DNA of 64,000 nucleotides, taken from assembly GCA_938003835.1 (NCBI GenBank), contig CALKXJ010000005.1, positions 124,001-188,000 of the forward strand, written 5' to 3'. Shown piece after piece: positions 17,606 to 26,314 of this stretch. The position numbers and the translations under genes are program-made. The notes beneath the pieces are model-generated. The model made no database searches, was not told the DNA's origin, and was given only the letters and a program-made list of their open reading frames with translations. This stretch comes from an uncultured Bryobacteraceae bacterium (GTDB lineage Bacteria; Acidobacteriota; Terriglobia; Bryobacterales; Bryobacteraceae). Numbering within the stretch: position 1 is the stretch's first letter; the number at the start of each line of letters is the position of its first letter.

Positions 17606-18467
17606 GCCCCCTTTCCTGCACCAGCGCCTGGACCAGAATAATCAGTTTCTCCCATGCGGGGACGCGTACGCGGCGGTCGAGCACGTCGAAATCGCACCGT
17701 TCGATCCGCTCGAGCAGGCGCCGGTAGATGCGGATCAGCGCCCACAAGGAGGGCCGGCTGGAGGGCTCGACCAGCCCGACCAGGGGCGCCGATTCTTCGT
17801 AGTAAGCCCGGGCGCGCCCGGCTTCGAACCGCATGAGGCGGCGAAACGGCTCGCTCATCCGCCCGTCGAGCAGGTCCTCGCAAGCGACGCCGAAACGCCG
17901 GAGATCCTCGGCGGGCAGGTAGATCCTGCCCATTCGGGCATCCTCGGCCACATCCCGCAGGATGTTGGTGAGCTGAAAGGCGATGCCGCACTTCTCCGCC
18001 AGTGGGAGAGCCTCCGCGGACCGGAAGCCGAACACGTAAAGTACCGACAGGCCCACCGCGGAGGCCACCTGGTAGCAGTAGCGATACAGCTCCTCGAAGG
18101 TCTCGATGGCGCGCGGCTCCAGGTCCGACATCACCCCGTCGATCATTTCGAAGAAATACTGCCGGGGGATGTCGAAGCGAAGTACGGTGTCCTGAAAGGC
18201 CGGCCAGAGGGGGTGTTCGGGCAGCCGGCCGTCCAGCGCCGCCCGGAGTTCCTCGCGCCAGCGCTCCAGAGCCTGCCGCGGTGAGCCATACCCGTAACGG
18301 CCCGGCTCGTCGCTGATGTCATCACACAGGCGGTTGAAAGCGTAGAGCGCGCACATGGCGTCGTGCCGCGCCCGGTCGAGCAACAGAAAGGAGTAATAGA
18401 AGTTCCGCGCGCGCCGGCGCGCCATGCGCCGGCAGTAGGCGTAGGAGGTCTCGATCTCCTCCCTCAT
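17595..18467 (-). CDS. hpnD: Presqualene diphosphate synthase HpnD
   Basis: The 290-residue trans-isoprenyl diphosphate synthase (squalene/phytoene synthase type) has two Asp-rich motifs: CDDISD at residues 48-53 and NILRDVAED near 167. Also visible are YYSFLLLD at the start and GRIYLPAEDL. HpnD condenses two farnesyl diphosphates to presqualene diphosphate. It overlaps hpnC by the 4-base ATGA and runs into the amidohydrolase. The HpnD rather than HpnC call rests on the YSFxxL opening, the AFQLTNILRD motif and gene order. Confidence 0.9.
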   Translation of the reverse strand: MREEIETSYAYCRRMARRRARNFYYSFLLLDRARHDAMCALYAFNRLCDDISDEPGRYGYGSPRQALERWREELRAALDGRLPEHPLWPAFQDTVLRFDIPRQYFFEMIDGVMSDLEPRAIETFEELYRYCYQVASAVGLSVLYVFGFRSAEALPLAEKCGIAFQLTNILRDVAEDARMGRIYLPAEDLRRFGVACEDLLDGRMSEPFRRLMRFEAGRARAYYEESAPLVGLVEPSSRPSLWALIRIYRRLLERIERCDFDVLDRRVRVPAWEKLIILVQALVQERGRGA

Positions 18468-19408
18468 GGCGCCACCCGCCCCGCCAGGCGGAACAGGCCG
18501 CCGAGCAGCAGGCCGAAGCGCTCCGGCCGCGTAATCACCGGGCGCGCCGTAAGCACGTCGTAATCACGCCGGCGGATCTTCTCGAGTATGCGCAAACCGC
18601 CGCGGCTGAACAGGTCAATGTCGAGCGCCAGGCGCGGCCCCACCTTCCCCGCCAGCGGCAAGCCCCGGCGGAAAAACTCCTCGGCCACCTCGACCGCCTC
18701 GCGCATCGCGGCGCGGAAGCCCGGCGTGGGCCGCCGCTCGCCGATGTCCTCGACGGAGGCGCCGTGCCGGGCGAGCAGTTCGAGCGGCAGGTAGACGCGC
18801 CCCTTGTCGAAGTCGACGGCAACGTCCTGCCAGAAGTTCGCCAGTTGCAATCCGGTGCAGGTGAAATCGGAGAGCCGCCCGAGCTCCTCGTCGCGGTAGC
18901 CGCACAAATGAAGCACGAGGCGTCCCACCGGGTTGGCCGAATACCGGCAGTAGTTGAGAAGCTCGTCGAAGTTCCGGTAGCGCGTCACCGTCTGGTCCTG
19001 GACGAAGGCGCGGATGAGGTCGGCCAGCGGCTGGCGAGGCAGCTCGTGTCGCTCCAGGGTGTCCCTCAGCGCGACGAACACCGGATGGCGCGCCTGGCCG
19101 CGATAGAGCGCCTCGAGTTCGCCCTCCCACCAGGCCAGCAGACGCAGGCTCCGTTCGCGGTCGCCGATCTCGTCGCCCAGATCGTCGGCCCAGCGGCAGA
19201 AGGCGTACAGGTTGTAGAAATCCTGGTGGAGCCGCCGCGGCAGCAGGAAACTGACCACATGGAAGTTCTCGTAGTGCGAGCGCGCCAGCCAGCGGGTGTA
19301 GGCGCGGGCCTCCTCGGGCGTGAATCGGCGTTCGAGCAGCTCCGGTGAATCGACAAAGGCCTTGGGTGTAACGAAGGCGTCGTTCAGGGCTGTCCCGCCG
19401 GAGAGCAC
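18464..19408 (-). CDS. hpnC: Hydroxysqualene synthase HpnC
   Basis: The 314-residue squalene-synthase-like protein has SHYENFHVVSFLLP, RWADDLGDE (Asp75, Asp76, Asp79) and NFWQDVAVDFDKGR as the second Asp-rich motif. HpnC converts presqualene diphosphate to hydroxysqualene. The open frame runs upstream into the dehydrogenase gene, but the natural start is the GTG at 19408, with AGGTGA 4 bases before it. The stop overlaps the hpnD start (ATGA). The FAD enzyme that finishes squalene (HpnE) is not in this operon. Confidence 0.9.
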   Translation of the reverse strand: MLSGGTALNDAFVTPKAFVDSPELLERRFTPEEARAYTRWLARSHYENFHVVSFLLPRRLHQDFYNLYAFCRWADDLGDEIGDRERSLRLLAWWEGELEALYRGQARHPVFVALRDTLERHELPRQPLADLIRAFVQDQTVTRYRNFDELLNYCRYSANPVGRLVLHLCGYRDEELGRLSDFTCTGLQLANFWQDVAVDFDKGRVYLPLELLARHGASVEDIGERRPTPGFRAAMREAVEVAEEFFRRGLPLAGKVGPRLALDIDLFSRGGLRILEKIRRRDYDVLTARPVITRPERFGLLLGGLFRLAGRVAP

Positions 19409-19419
19409 CGGCTCACCTG

Positions 19420-20460
19420 CTAGGGGATGATGGCCGTCTTCATGTGGCCATTGTGACTCATCAGGTGCTGCATCACCTCGAGCAGGTTGGCCAGCGGCTC
19501 GACCCCGTTGACGAAATCCCTCGCCGTAATCTCTCCCCGCGAGACCGTCTCGAGAGCCTTGCGGATATGCTGCGGCGTGTGGTGAAAGCTGGCCTTGCAG
19601 GTGATCTCGGAGTAGTGCAGCAGGGAGGTGTCGAGTGCAATCCGGCTGCCGTTGGGGCAGCCGCCGAAAAAGTTCACCACGCCGCCTCGGCGCACGAGCT
19701 TGACCGCCATCTCCCACGCCTCGGGCTGGCCCACCGCTTCGATGACCCGATCGGCGCCGCGACCCTCGGTGAGATCCCGTACCGCTCGCTCCAGGTCCGT
19801 CCGCTCATCGGCGATCAGGAATTCCTCGGCGCCCATCTGCGCCGCTCGCTCGAGCTGCGTCTGGCGGCGGCCGATCGCGATGACGCGCGCTCCCCGCACG
19901 TCCGCCAGCCGGACGAACATCAGGCCGATCGGGCCGAGACCGAGCACCACCACGTTGTCACCGGCCTCGACCCCCGTCTCCTCGATTCCCCGGATCACGC
20001 AGGCTAGCGGCTCCACCAGCGCCGCATCCTGATAGCTGACGTGGTCCGGAATCTGATACGTGTTCTTCTCGACGATCCGCGCCGGGATGCGAATGTACTC
20101 GGCGTACGCCCCGTTGTTGAACAGCAGGTCCTCGCAGAGATTCTCCACCCCACGGCGGCAGTAATAGCAGGCGCCGCACGGGGCGGAGTTGGCTGCCACC
20201 ACGCGCTGGCCCACCCGGAACTTGCGGACCGCGCCGCCCACGCGGACCACGTCGCCGGCCAGTTCGTGCCCGAACAGCGCCGGTGGAACGATCATCCGCG
20301 CGTGATATCCCCGGCGAAACACCTTGACGTCGGTGCCGCAGGTCAGGGCGGCCCTGACGCGCACCAACAGATCGCCTTCCTGAATCTCTGGAACGGCCAC
20401 TTGCTCGACGCGGAGGTTCTCCCGCCCGTAGAGCACGGCCGCCATCATCTTGCTAGTCAC
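19420..20460 (-). CDS. Zinc-dependent medium-chain alcohol dehydrogenase in the hopanoid operon (second)
   Basis: The 346-residue MDR protein has catalytic-zinc residues in LTCGTD and FGHELAG, a four-Cys structural zinc lobe (CGACYYCRRGVENLC), and a Rossmann GLGPIGL. Such enzymes interconvert alcohols and aldehydes or ketones with NAD(P). The GTG start at 20460 has AGAGGA upstream; it lies 12 bases after the previous dehydrogenase and 11 bases before hpnC. The pair of MDR genes between hpnG and hpnC is unusual. A role in reducing an aldehyde or lactol in hopanoid side-chain synthesis is inference. Confidence 0.88.
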   Translation of the reverse strand: MTSKMMAAVLYGRENLRVEQVAVPEIQEGDLLVRVRAALTCGTDVKVFRRGYHARMIVPPALFGHELAGDVVRVGGAVRKFRVGQRVVAANSAPCGACYYCRRGVENLCEDLLFNNGAYAEYIRIPARIVEKNTYQIPDHVSYQDAALVEPLACVIRGIEETGVEAGDNVVVLGLGPIGLMFVRLADVRGARVIAIGRRQTQLERAAQMGAEEFLIADERTDLERAVRDLTEGRGADRVIEAVGQPEAWEMAVKLVRRGGVVNFFGGCPNGSRIALDTSLLHYSEITCKASFHHTPQHIRKALETVSRGEITARDFVNGVEPLANLLEVMQHLMSHNGHMKTAIIP

Positions 20461-20472
20461 TTGTGACGTCCT

Positions 20473-21528
20473 CTATGGCAGAACAACGATTTTCAACGAT
20501 TCGCCGTCCGGATGCAAGGCCAGCGCGATGCCCTCGCCGATGCGGTCCAGCGGCAACCGATGGGTGATGAGCTCCTCAACGGGTATGACGCCGTTGAATA
20601 CCAGTTCAGCCGACTCGCGCTGCAAGTCCACGCTGGCGCTGTAGCAGCCGAACAACATTCTCTCTTCCTTACAGATGGCCGCGCCGGAGACTTCGATGCG
20701 CTCTCTCTCCGAGGTCTGCGCAAACAGCAGGATCCGGCTTCCCGGACGCGAGCAGCGTACCGCCTGCTCCACAATGCCGGGGGCCGAGGCGGCCACAATC
20801 ACCACGTCGGCGCCGCGGCCGTCGCTCAAGTTCCGGACCTCGGCCTCTAAGTCTACAACGAACGGGTCCCACGCGCATTCGGCTCCGAAGCGGAGGGCCA
20901 GCCGGCGCCGGCGCTCGATCCGGTCGGTGGCCACGATCCGCGAGCCGCGCAAGTGCACCAGCATGGTGAAGATGAGCCCGATCGGCCCCTGGCCGAGGAT
21001 CGCCACCAGCTCATCCGGCTGCGGATCGAGCTGAGCCACCGCTTTGAGGCAGGTATTCACCGGTTCGACCAGGCAGGCCCGCTCCGCCGGGACGCCGTCG
21101 GGCACGCGCTCGAGCCCCCGCGGCACGATCCAGTCCATGACCTTGACGTATTGCGCAAAGCCCCCGCCCGCCGGCTCCCAGCCGGCCGTCACTCCGACGC
21201 GCTTGTAGGTCTCGCACTGTGCATACAGCTTCTTGCGGCAATAAAAGCACTCCAGGCACGGCACATGATGAAAGACCACGACGCGGTCGCCGGGGCGAAC
21301 CTCGTGGACGCCCTCGCCCACCCGCTCGACGATGCCCGCCGTCTCGTGCCCGAAGATGCGCGGCGGCGGCAGCAGGTCGTATTCGATCTTCTTGAGGTCC
21401 GTGTGGCAAATCCCGCACGCTTCAACGCGCAGCAACAGCTCTCCCGGGCCGATCCGGGGCACGGGCACGGGCTCCACCGACACGCGCCCCTGGCCGCGGT
21501 AGACGGCCGCCTTCATCGTCGAAGTCAT
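20473..21528 (-). CDS. Zinc-dependent medium-chain alcohol dehydrogenase in the hopanoid operon (first)
   Basis: The MDR protein (351 residues from ATG 21528) has ACGICHTD and FGHETAG for the catalytic zinc, CLECFYCRKKLYAQC for the structural zinc and GQGPIGL for NAD(P). A TTG at 21552 has AGGAGAG 4 bases upstream inside hpnG and would add eight residues. It lies 4 bases after hpnG. It clearly differs in sequence from the adjacent MDR, so this is not a recent tandem duplication. Substrate unknown; placement directly after hpnG suggests it acts on the ribosyl side chain. Confidence 0.88.
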   Translation of the reverse strand: MTSTMKAAVYRGQGRVSVEPVPVPRIGPGELLLRVEACGICHTDLKKIEYDLLPPPRIFGHETAGIVERVGEGVHEVRPGDRVVVFHHVPCLECFYCRKKLYAQCETYKRVGVTAGWEPAGGGFAQYVKVMDWIVPRGLERVPDGVPAERACLVEPVNTCLKAVAQLDPQPDELVAILGQGPIGLIFTMLVHLRGSRIVATDRIERRRRLALRFGAECAWDPFVVDLEAEVRNLSDGRGADVVIVAASAPGIVEQAVRCSRPGSRILLFAQTSERERIEVSGAAICKEERMLFGCYSASVDLQRESAELVFNGVIPVEELITHRLPLDRIGEGIALALHPDGESLKIVVLP

Positions 21529-21532
21529 GACA

Positions 21533-22234
21533 TCAGAAGCGACAGTCCGCAAGGAACTCTCCTAAAGCCTCCGCCGCCACCTTCGCCCGCCGACGCAGAT
21601 GCCATAGTTCGGGAAGCCGGGCGGCCGGCTCGCGCAAGGCGGCCAGCAGCAGCCTTCCCGAGCTGATCCGGCCATCGGGAAGCCGCGCGCCCTCCAGGTC
21701 GCAGCCAAAGCTTTCCTCGGCCGTGTCGGTGACGGCTCGAATCGCGTAAAACGGCAGGCCCCAAGCGGAAGCTCGGCCGGCCAGGGCCGCCGACTCCATG
21801 TCGACGGCGTGGGCGCCGGACTCGTAGAGGTCCCGCTTGTCTTGCCAGGTCCGGACGATGCAATCCTGGGAGAGCAGTACCCCCGACCTGTAGGGCCGCG
21901 GGCATTGCGGCACGACCGCGGGATAACATTCCGAATCCGGCCCGCGCACCTGGTGGGCGACGAAGATCTCACCGGCCGCCAGCGCCGGGTCGAGACCTCC
22001 GCAAAAGCCGGTGCTGATCACGGCGGACACCTCCGCCCGCCGGCCTGCCATCTCCAGCGCATCCAGGGCCAGGCGTTTGCCGGCGCCGTTGGCGACGAGC
22101 AGCAGGCGGCGATCCGCGAGCACCCCTGCGCAGCAGTAGTCGAGCGGCCACCGCAGTCGTTCCAGGCGGGCAAGGTGCGGCTCGATCCCTAAGAACTCGC
22201 GCCTCTCCGCCGCCACCAGCACCAGCGTCTTCAC
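21533..22234 (-). CDS. hpnG: Hopanoid-associated phosphorylase HpnG
   Basis: The 233-residue nucleoside phosphorylase-like protein has ISTGFCGGLDP, the AVDMESAALA motif (ribose-binding Glu) and RAVTDTAEES (catalytic Asp region). HpnG removes adenine from adenosylhopane to give ribosylhopane or its phosphate. It starts with GTG right after the hpnA stop and ends just before the first MDR gene. It sits between hpnH/hpnA and the dehydrogenases, matching the biochemical order of adenosyl transfer, adenine loss and side-chain maturation. Confidence 0.87.
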   Translation of the reverse strand: MKTLVLVAAERREFLGIEPHLARLERLRWPLDYCCAGVLADRRLLLVANGAGKRLALDALEMAGRRAEVSAVISTGFCGGLDPALAAGEIFVAHQVRGPDSECYPAVVPQCPRPYRSGVLLSQDCIVRTWQDKRDLYESGAHAVDMESAALAGRASAWGLPFYAIRAVTDTAEESFGCDLEGARLPDGRISSGRLLLAALREPAARLPELWHLRRRAKVAAEALGEFLADCRF

Positions 22235-22235
22235 C

Positions 22236-23213
22236 TCAACAGTATCCGTTGGCGCGGAACCAGGCGACCGCCCGGGCCAGCGCGCTTTCGACAGGCGAAG
22301 GCGAGTAGCCCAGCTCGCGGGCCGCCTTCGCGTGAGTGACGAACATCTTCTTCCGCGCCATCCGGACGCCGTCGAGCGGCGCCAGCGGTTCGCGCCCGCT
22401 CAGGTAGGCCCAAGCGGTCGAAATAACGCCTGCAACGTAAGCTACGCCGTAAGGGATGCGCCACCTGGGCGCCGGAATGCCGCTAGCTGCCTCCAGCTTC
22501 TCGAAGATTTCGCCCAGCGTCAAATTCTGGCCCCCCAGGATGTAGCGCTCGCCCGGACGGCCCCGCTCGCATGCCAGCCGGTGTCCGATGGCCACGTCTC
22601 GCACATCCACCAGGTTCAGGCCGGTGTCGAGGCTGGCCCGCATGGCGCCGCGCAAATAATCGACGATTGTCTTGCCCGTGGGCGTAGGTTTGAAATCATG
22701 GTCTCCGACAGGCGCCGTGGGGTTGACGATGACCACGGGCAAGCCCTCGGCGGCGTAGCGTAGCGCCACCTGCTCGGCGAGGAACTTCGAACGCTTGTAG
22801 GGGCCCACCATCTCCTTGAGACTTACCGGCGTCGTCTCGTCGCCCAGGCCGTTCGCCGGAATGCCGATCGCGCCCACCGTGCTCGTATACACGATCCGCT
22901 CGAGGCGCGCCGCACGCGCCGCTTCAAGCACGTTCCGCGTGCCATCGACGTTCGAGCGGTACGTCTCCTCCGGATTGCGCACCCAGAGGCGGTAATCCGC
23001 CGCGACGTGGTAGGCGACTTCGCAGCCATCCACCGCGCGCCGGACCGCCTCAGGGTCCCGCAGATCTCCTCCTACAACCTCCACCTCCTCCAACTCCCGC
23101 AGCCGCGCCGGATTGCGCACGAGCACGCGGACGCGCTGGCCGGCCTCCACGAGATACCGCGCCACGTGCCAGCCGACGAAGCCGGTGGCGCCGGTGACGA
23201 GCACAGGCTTCAC
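22236..23213 (-). CDS. hpnA: Hopanoid-associated sugar epimerase-like SDR HpnA
   Basis: The 325-residue extended SDR has TGATGFVG at the N terminus, YTSTVGAIG, and the YxxxK catalytic pair in YKRSK. The GTG at 23213 is chosen because GGAGG lies 7 bases upstream and the protein then starts MKPVLVTGATGF, as in its family; a longer frame to 23255 lacks a good site. HpnA is a conserved hopanoid-cluster dehydrogenase whose reaction has not been settled. It follows hpnH by 57 bases. Confidence 0.87.
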   Translation of the reverse strand: MKPVLVTGATGFVGWHVARYLVEAGQRVRVLVRNPARLRELEEVEVVGGDLRDPEAVRRAVDGCEVAYHVAADYRLWVRNPEETYRSNVDGTRNVLEAARAARLERIVYTSTVGAIGIPANGLGDETTPVSLKEMVGPYKRSKFLAEQVALRYAAEGLPVVIVNPTAPVGDHDFKPTPTGKTIVDYLRGAMRASLDTGLNLVDVRDVAIGHRLACERGRPGERYILGGQNLTLGEIFEKLEAASGIPAPRWRIPYGVAYVAGVISTAWAYLSGREPLAPLDGVRMARKKMFVTHAKAARELGYSPSPVESALARAVAWFRANGYC

Positions 23214-23270
23214 GGTCCGGCCTCCGCCGATCGCCCGCCCGGCCTTGACCGCCACCCTCGCGGTGCCCGT

Positions 23271-24380
23271 CTACCGCAGCGCCCAGCCGAGCAGTCGAAA
23301 GTTGTCCGTGAATTTTGCGTTGATCCCCAAAGCCGCGGACGGCTCATAGCCGCAATGCACCATGCAATGCTCGCACCGCGGATCATTACCCGCGCCGTAG
23401 TTCTCCCATGGCGTCTTCGTCATCAACTCTTCAAAGGTCTCGTAGTGGGCGTCGGTGATCAGGTAGCAGGGGCCCTTCCAGCCCCGCACGTTGTATGTCG
23501 GGTTGCCCCAGGCCGTGCAGGGAAGATCGCGCTCGCCTTTCAAGAAATCCTGGTAGACCGGCGTCGTGTTCAGCGGAAAGCGCCGCGCCAGTTCGTCGAT
23601 GTTTTTGAACTTTTCGTGAATGTCCTCCCGGGTCATGAAGATCTCGCGATCGTTGACGGCCGCGTACCCATACGCAGGCGAGAGCATGTGACCGTCAACG
23701 CCGAACTGGCGCAAATATTCAAACAGCGCCGCGATCTCCTCCATGTCGGTTTGCGCGTACACGGTGGTGTTCGTGCAGACCTTGAAGCCCGCCGCCTTGG
23801 CCGCCTTGATTCCTTCGACCGCCTCGCGGAACACTCCGGGCCGCTCGACGATCAGGTCATGCGTCTTCTCCAGCCCGTCCAGATGAACGTTGAAGAAGAA
23901 GCGGTCGTCCGGGGTGTACTCATGGAGCTTCTTGCGCAGGAACATCCCGTTCGTGCACAGATAGATGTGCTTGCGCCGCGCCAGGATCTCGCGCACCAGG
24001 CGAGCCAATTCCGGATAGAGCATCGGCTCGCCGCCGCAGATGGAAACGATCGGCGCGCCGCATTCCTCAACCGCGCGCAGGCACTGCTCAACGGTGAGCT
24101 TTTCGGTGATGGTGGATTCGTACTCGCGGATCCGGCCGCATCCGGTGCAGGTCAGGTTGCAGGCGTGCAGCGGCTCGAGCATCAGCACCAGCGGAAACTT
24201 CTTGTCGATCATCGGATGCGGCCGCCCGGCGCCCGGCTGTCGCGTCGAGTGGATGATGCGGAACGGGTTACTGCCGTTGGCGGGCTCGCCCGCCCGCACC
24301 TGCCACTCCGGACGGGGCCGCAGCTTGTTTCGCGCGATATAGCCGGCCAGCCCGGCCGTCATCGACAGGGGAAACCTCAT
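23271..24380 (-). CDS. hpnH: Adenosyl-hopene transferase HpnH (radical SAM), with N-terminal insertion
   Basis: The 369-residue protein carries CNLTCTGC (Cys74, Cys78, Cys81) for the radical SAM 4Fe-4S cluster, ICGGEPMLYPE, and a Cys-rich C-terminal region (CEHCMVHCGYEP). HpnH joins the 5'-deoxyadenosyl radical to diploptene to make adenosylhopane. Between GYIARNKL and KKFPLVLMLEPL there are about 35 extra residues (23-58) that I do not expect in the family. It overlaps shc by ATGA. Confidence 0.9.
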   Translation of the reverse strand: MRFPLSMTAGLAGYIARNKLRPRPEWQVRAGEPANGSNPFRIIHSTRQPGAGRPHPMIDKKFPLVLMLEPLHACNLTCTGCGRIREYESTITEKLTVEQCLRAVEECGAPIVSICGGEPMLYPELARLVREILARRKHIYLCTNGMFLRKKLHEYTPDDRFFFNVHLDGLEKTHDLIVERPGVFREAVEGIKAAKAAGFKVCTNTTVYAQTDMEEIAALFEYLRQFGVDGHMLSPAYGYAAVNDREIFMTREDIHEKFKNIDELARRFPLNTTPVYQDFLKGERDLPCTAWGNPTYNVRGWKGPCYLITDAHYETFEELMTKTPWENYGAGNDPRCEHCMVHCGYEPSAALGINAKFTDNFRLLGWALR

Positions 24381-26314
24381 GCCGCAGCCCCCCGCACGCG
24401 CTCCCGGGCTTTCAGGAATTGCGCCAGCGCCAGCACCGGGAAGGAATCCCGATAGAGGTGATAGGTGAGATAGAAGACTTTGGGGAAGCCGGTTCCCGTC
24501 GCCAACTCCTCATCCCAGCCGCCATCGTCCCGCTGGGTGGCGACCAGAAACTCGACAGCCCGTTCCACGGCGCTCGAGCTCGCATCGCCGGCCGCCAGCA
24601 GGCCGAGCAAGCCCCAAGCAGTTTGAGAAGCAGTGCTCGGGGCGGCCACGAAGGCGCCCTGCTCGTAGCTGGCACAGCTTTCGCCCCAGCCGCCATCCGG
24701 ATTCTGCACCGAGCGCAGCCAGGCCGCCGCGCGGATGAAGGCTTCCGAACCCGCCGGAATGCCCGCCGCACGCAATCCGCGCAGCGCCAGGAAGGTTCCG
24801 TAGATGTAATCCACCCCCCAACGGCCATACCACGCGCCGGTTGGCTCCTGCGTGCGCTTCAAATACTCAACACCCGCCCGGATGGCCGGGTGGTCTTTGC
24901 CGAGACCGTGCCGGCACAGCGCCTCGAGCACCCTGCCGGTGATGTCCGGGCAGGTGGGATCGAGCATGGCGTTGTGGTCGGCGAAAGGCACAAAAGCCAG
25001 CGGCTCCCAGTCGTTATCGACGTCGAAGGCCGCCCAGCCGCCGTCGCGCGACTGCATGGCGAGCAGCCACCTCACCGCCCGTTGCTCGGCTGCCCGCTGC
25101 GCGCCCCGATCGCTGGCCTCCAGATGCCGGAGGGCCAGCAACACCATGGCCGTGTCGTCGATGTCGGGGTAGAATTCGTTGGCGAATTCGAAATACCAGC
25201 CGGCCGGCTCGACATGGGGCCGCTTGACCGACCAGTCGCCCTTGCGCCGCACCTCCTTGGAGAGCAACCAGTCCGCCGTCGTCCGGGAGACCTCCCGGGA
25301 GAGCGCCCCGGCTTCGCCGAGCGCGAAGGCGGCGATCGCCGTGTCCCAGACGGGCGAGAAGCAGGGCTGAAAGAAGAAGCGCTCGCCGTCGTCCACCATC
25401 AGGTTGTAGAACTGGCGCTCGGCCTCACGGCGGTCCGGATGGTCCGGCCCGTAGCCGAGCAGCTCGAGCGCCATGATGGCGTACATCATCGGCGGGTAGA
25501 TCGCCCCGAGCCCGTCGGAATAGCGTGTTCGTTCGAGCATCCACCGCTCGGCCTTGCGGATCGCATGGCGGCGAATGGCTTTCACTCCGAAGCGCTCCCA
25601 GAGCTTCAGCAGGCGGTCGGTCAGCAGGAAGAAATTGCGCCAACTCACCAGGCGGCTCTCCCAGGCGAAGGCGAGCGGCTTGCCCGGCAGGAAGAGCTCT
25701 TCGAGCGTGAAGTCGGCCGGTAAAGGCCGCGGGCGGTTCAAGGCCTGCACAATCGCCAGCGGGATCACAATGGCCCGCGTCCAGGACGACATCTGGTAGA
25801 TGAAGTCCCACGGCAGCAGGATCATCTCCGGAGGCACCGATGGGCAGTGTTCCCTGGGATAGAGCCCGAACAGGCTCAGATTGATCTTGACGTAGCTGTT
25901 GACAGCCTGGATGCCGCCGAGCTCGAGGATGCGCCGGCAGGCGGCCTTCAGAGCCGGATGATCCGCTGGGAGGCCCGCGGCCTTGAGGGCGAAATACGCC
26001 TTCACCGAGGCGCTGACATCGGCGGGCCCTTCGGGATAAATGTTGAACCCTCCGTCGGGAAGCTGCCGGGCGAGAATCGAGCGGACGGCTTTATCCACTT
26101 TCGGCCGTGAGGGCGGATTCCAGGCACCACCCTGCGGGGGATGCAGCCAGAGTTCGAGCAGGATGTAGTCGGACTCGAGCGTCGTGTCCGCCGTCAGGTC
26201 ACCCCACCAGAAACCCTGTTGTCGCCGTTTGGCCAGAAGGGCCTCCGAAGCACGGCCCAACGCCTGCGACGCGGCCTGGAGTTGAGCGTCAGCAACCGGG
26301 ATTGGAGAACTCAT
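24377..26314 (-). CDS. shc: Squalene-hopene cyclase
   Basis: The 645-residue cyclase has the catalytic DxDD motif at Asp384-Asp387 (YPDIDDTAM) and several QW repeats, for example QSRDGGWAAF, QNPDGGWGE and QRDDGGWDE. Length is normal for squalene-hopene cyclases, which are monotopic membrane enzymes converting squalene to hopene and hopanol. It overlaps ispH by ATGA and hpnH by ATGA, so isoprenoid supply, cyclisation and side-chain extension are coupled. Confidence 0.95.
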   Translation of the reverse strand: MSSPIPVADAQLQAASQALGRASEALLAKRRQQGFWWGDLTADTTLESDYILLELWLHPPQGGAWNPPSRPKVDKAVRSILARQLPDGGFNIYPEGPADVSASVKAYFALKAAGLPADHPALKAACRRILELGGIQAVNSYVKINLSLFGLYPREHCPSVPPEMILLPWDFIYQMSSWTRAIVIPLAIVQALNRPRPLPADFTLEELFLPGKPLAFAWESRLVSWRNFFLLTDRLLKLWERFGVKAIRRHAIRKAERWMLERTRYSDGLGAIYPPMMYAIMALELLGYGPDHPDRREAERQFYNLMVDDGERFFFQPCFSPVWDTAIAAFALGEAGALSREVSRTTADWLLSKEVRRKGDWSVKRPHVEPAGWYFEFANEFYPDIDDTAMVLLALRHLEASDRGAQRAAEQRAVRWLLAMQSRDGGWAAFDVDNDWEPLAFVPFADHNAMLDPTCPDITGRVLEALCRHGLGKDHPAIRAGVEYLKRTQEPTGAWYGRWGVDYIYGTFLALRGLRAAGIPAGSEAFIRAAAWLRSVQNPDGGWGESCASYEQGAFVAAPSTASQTAWGLLGLLAAGDASSSAVERAVEFLVATQRDDGGWDEELATGTGFPKVFYLTYHLYRDSFPVLALAQFLKARERVRGAAA

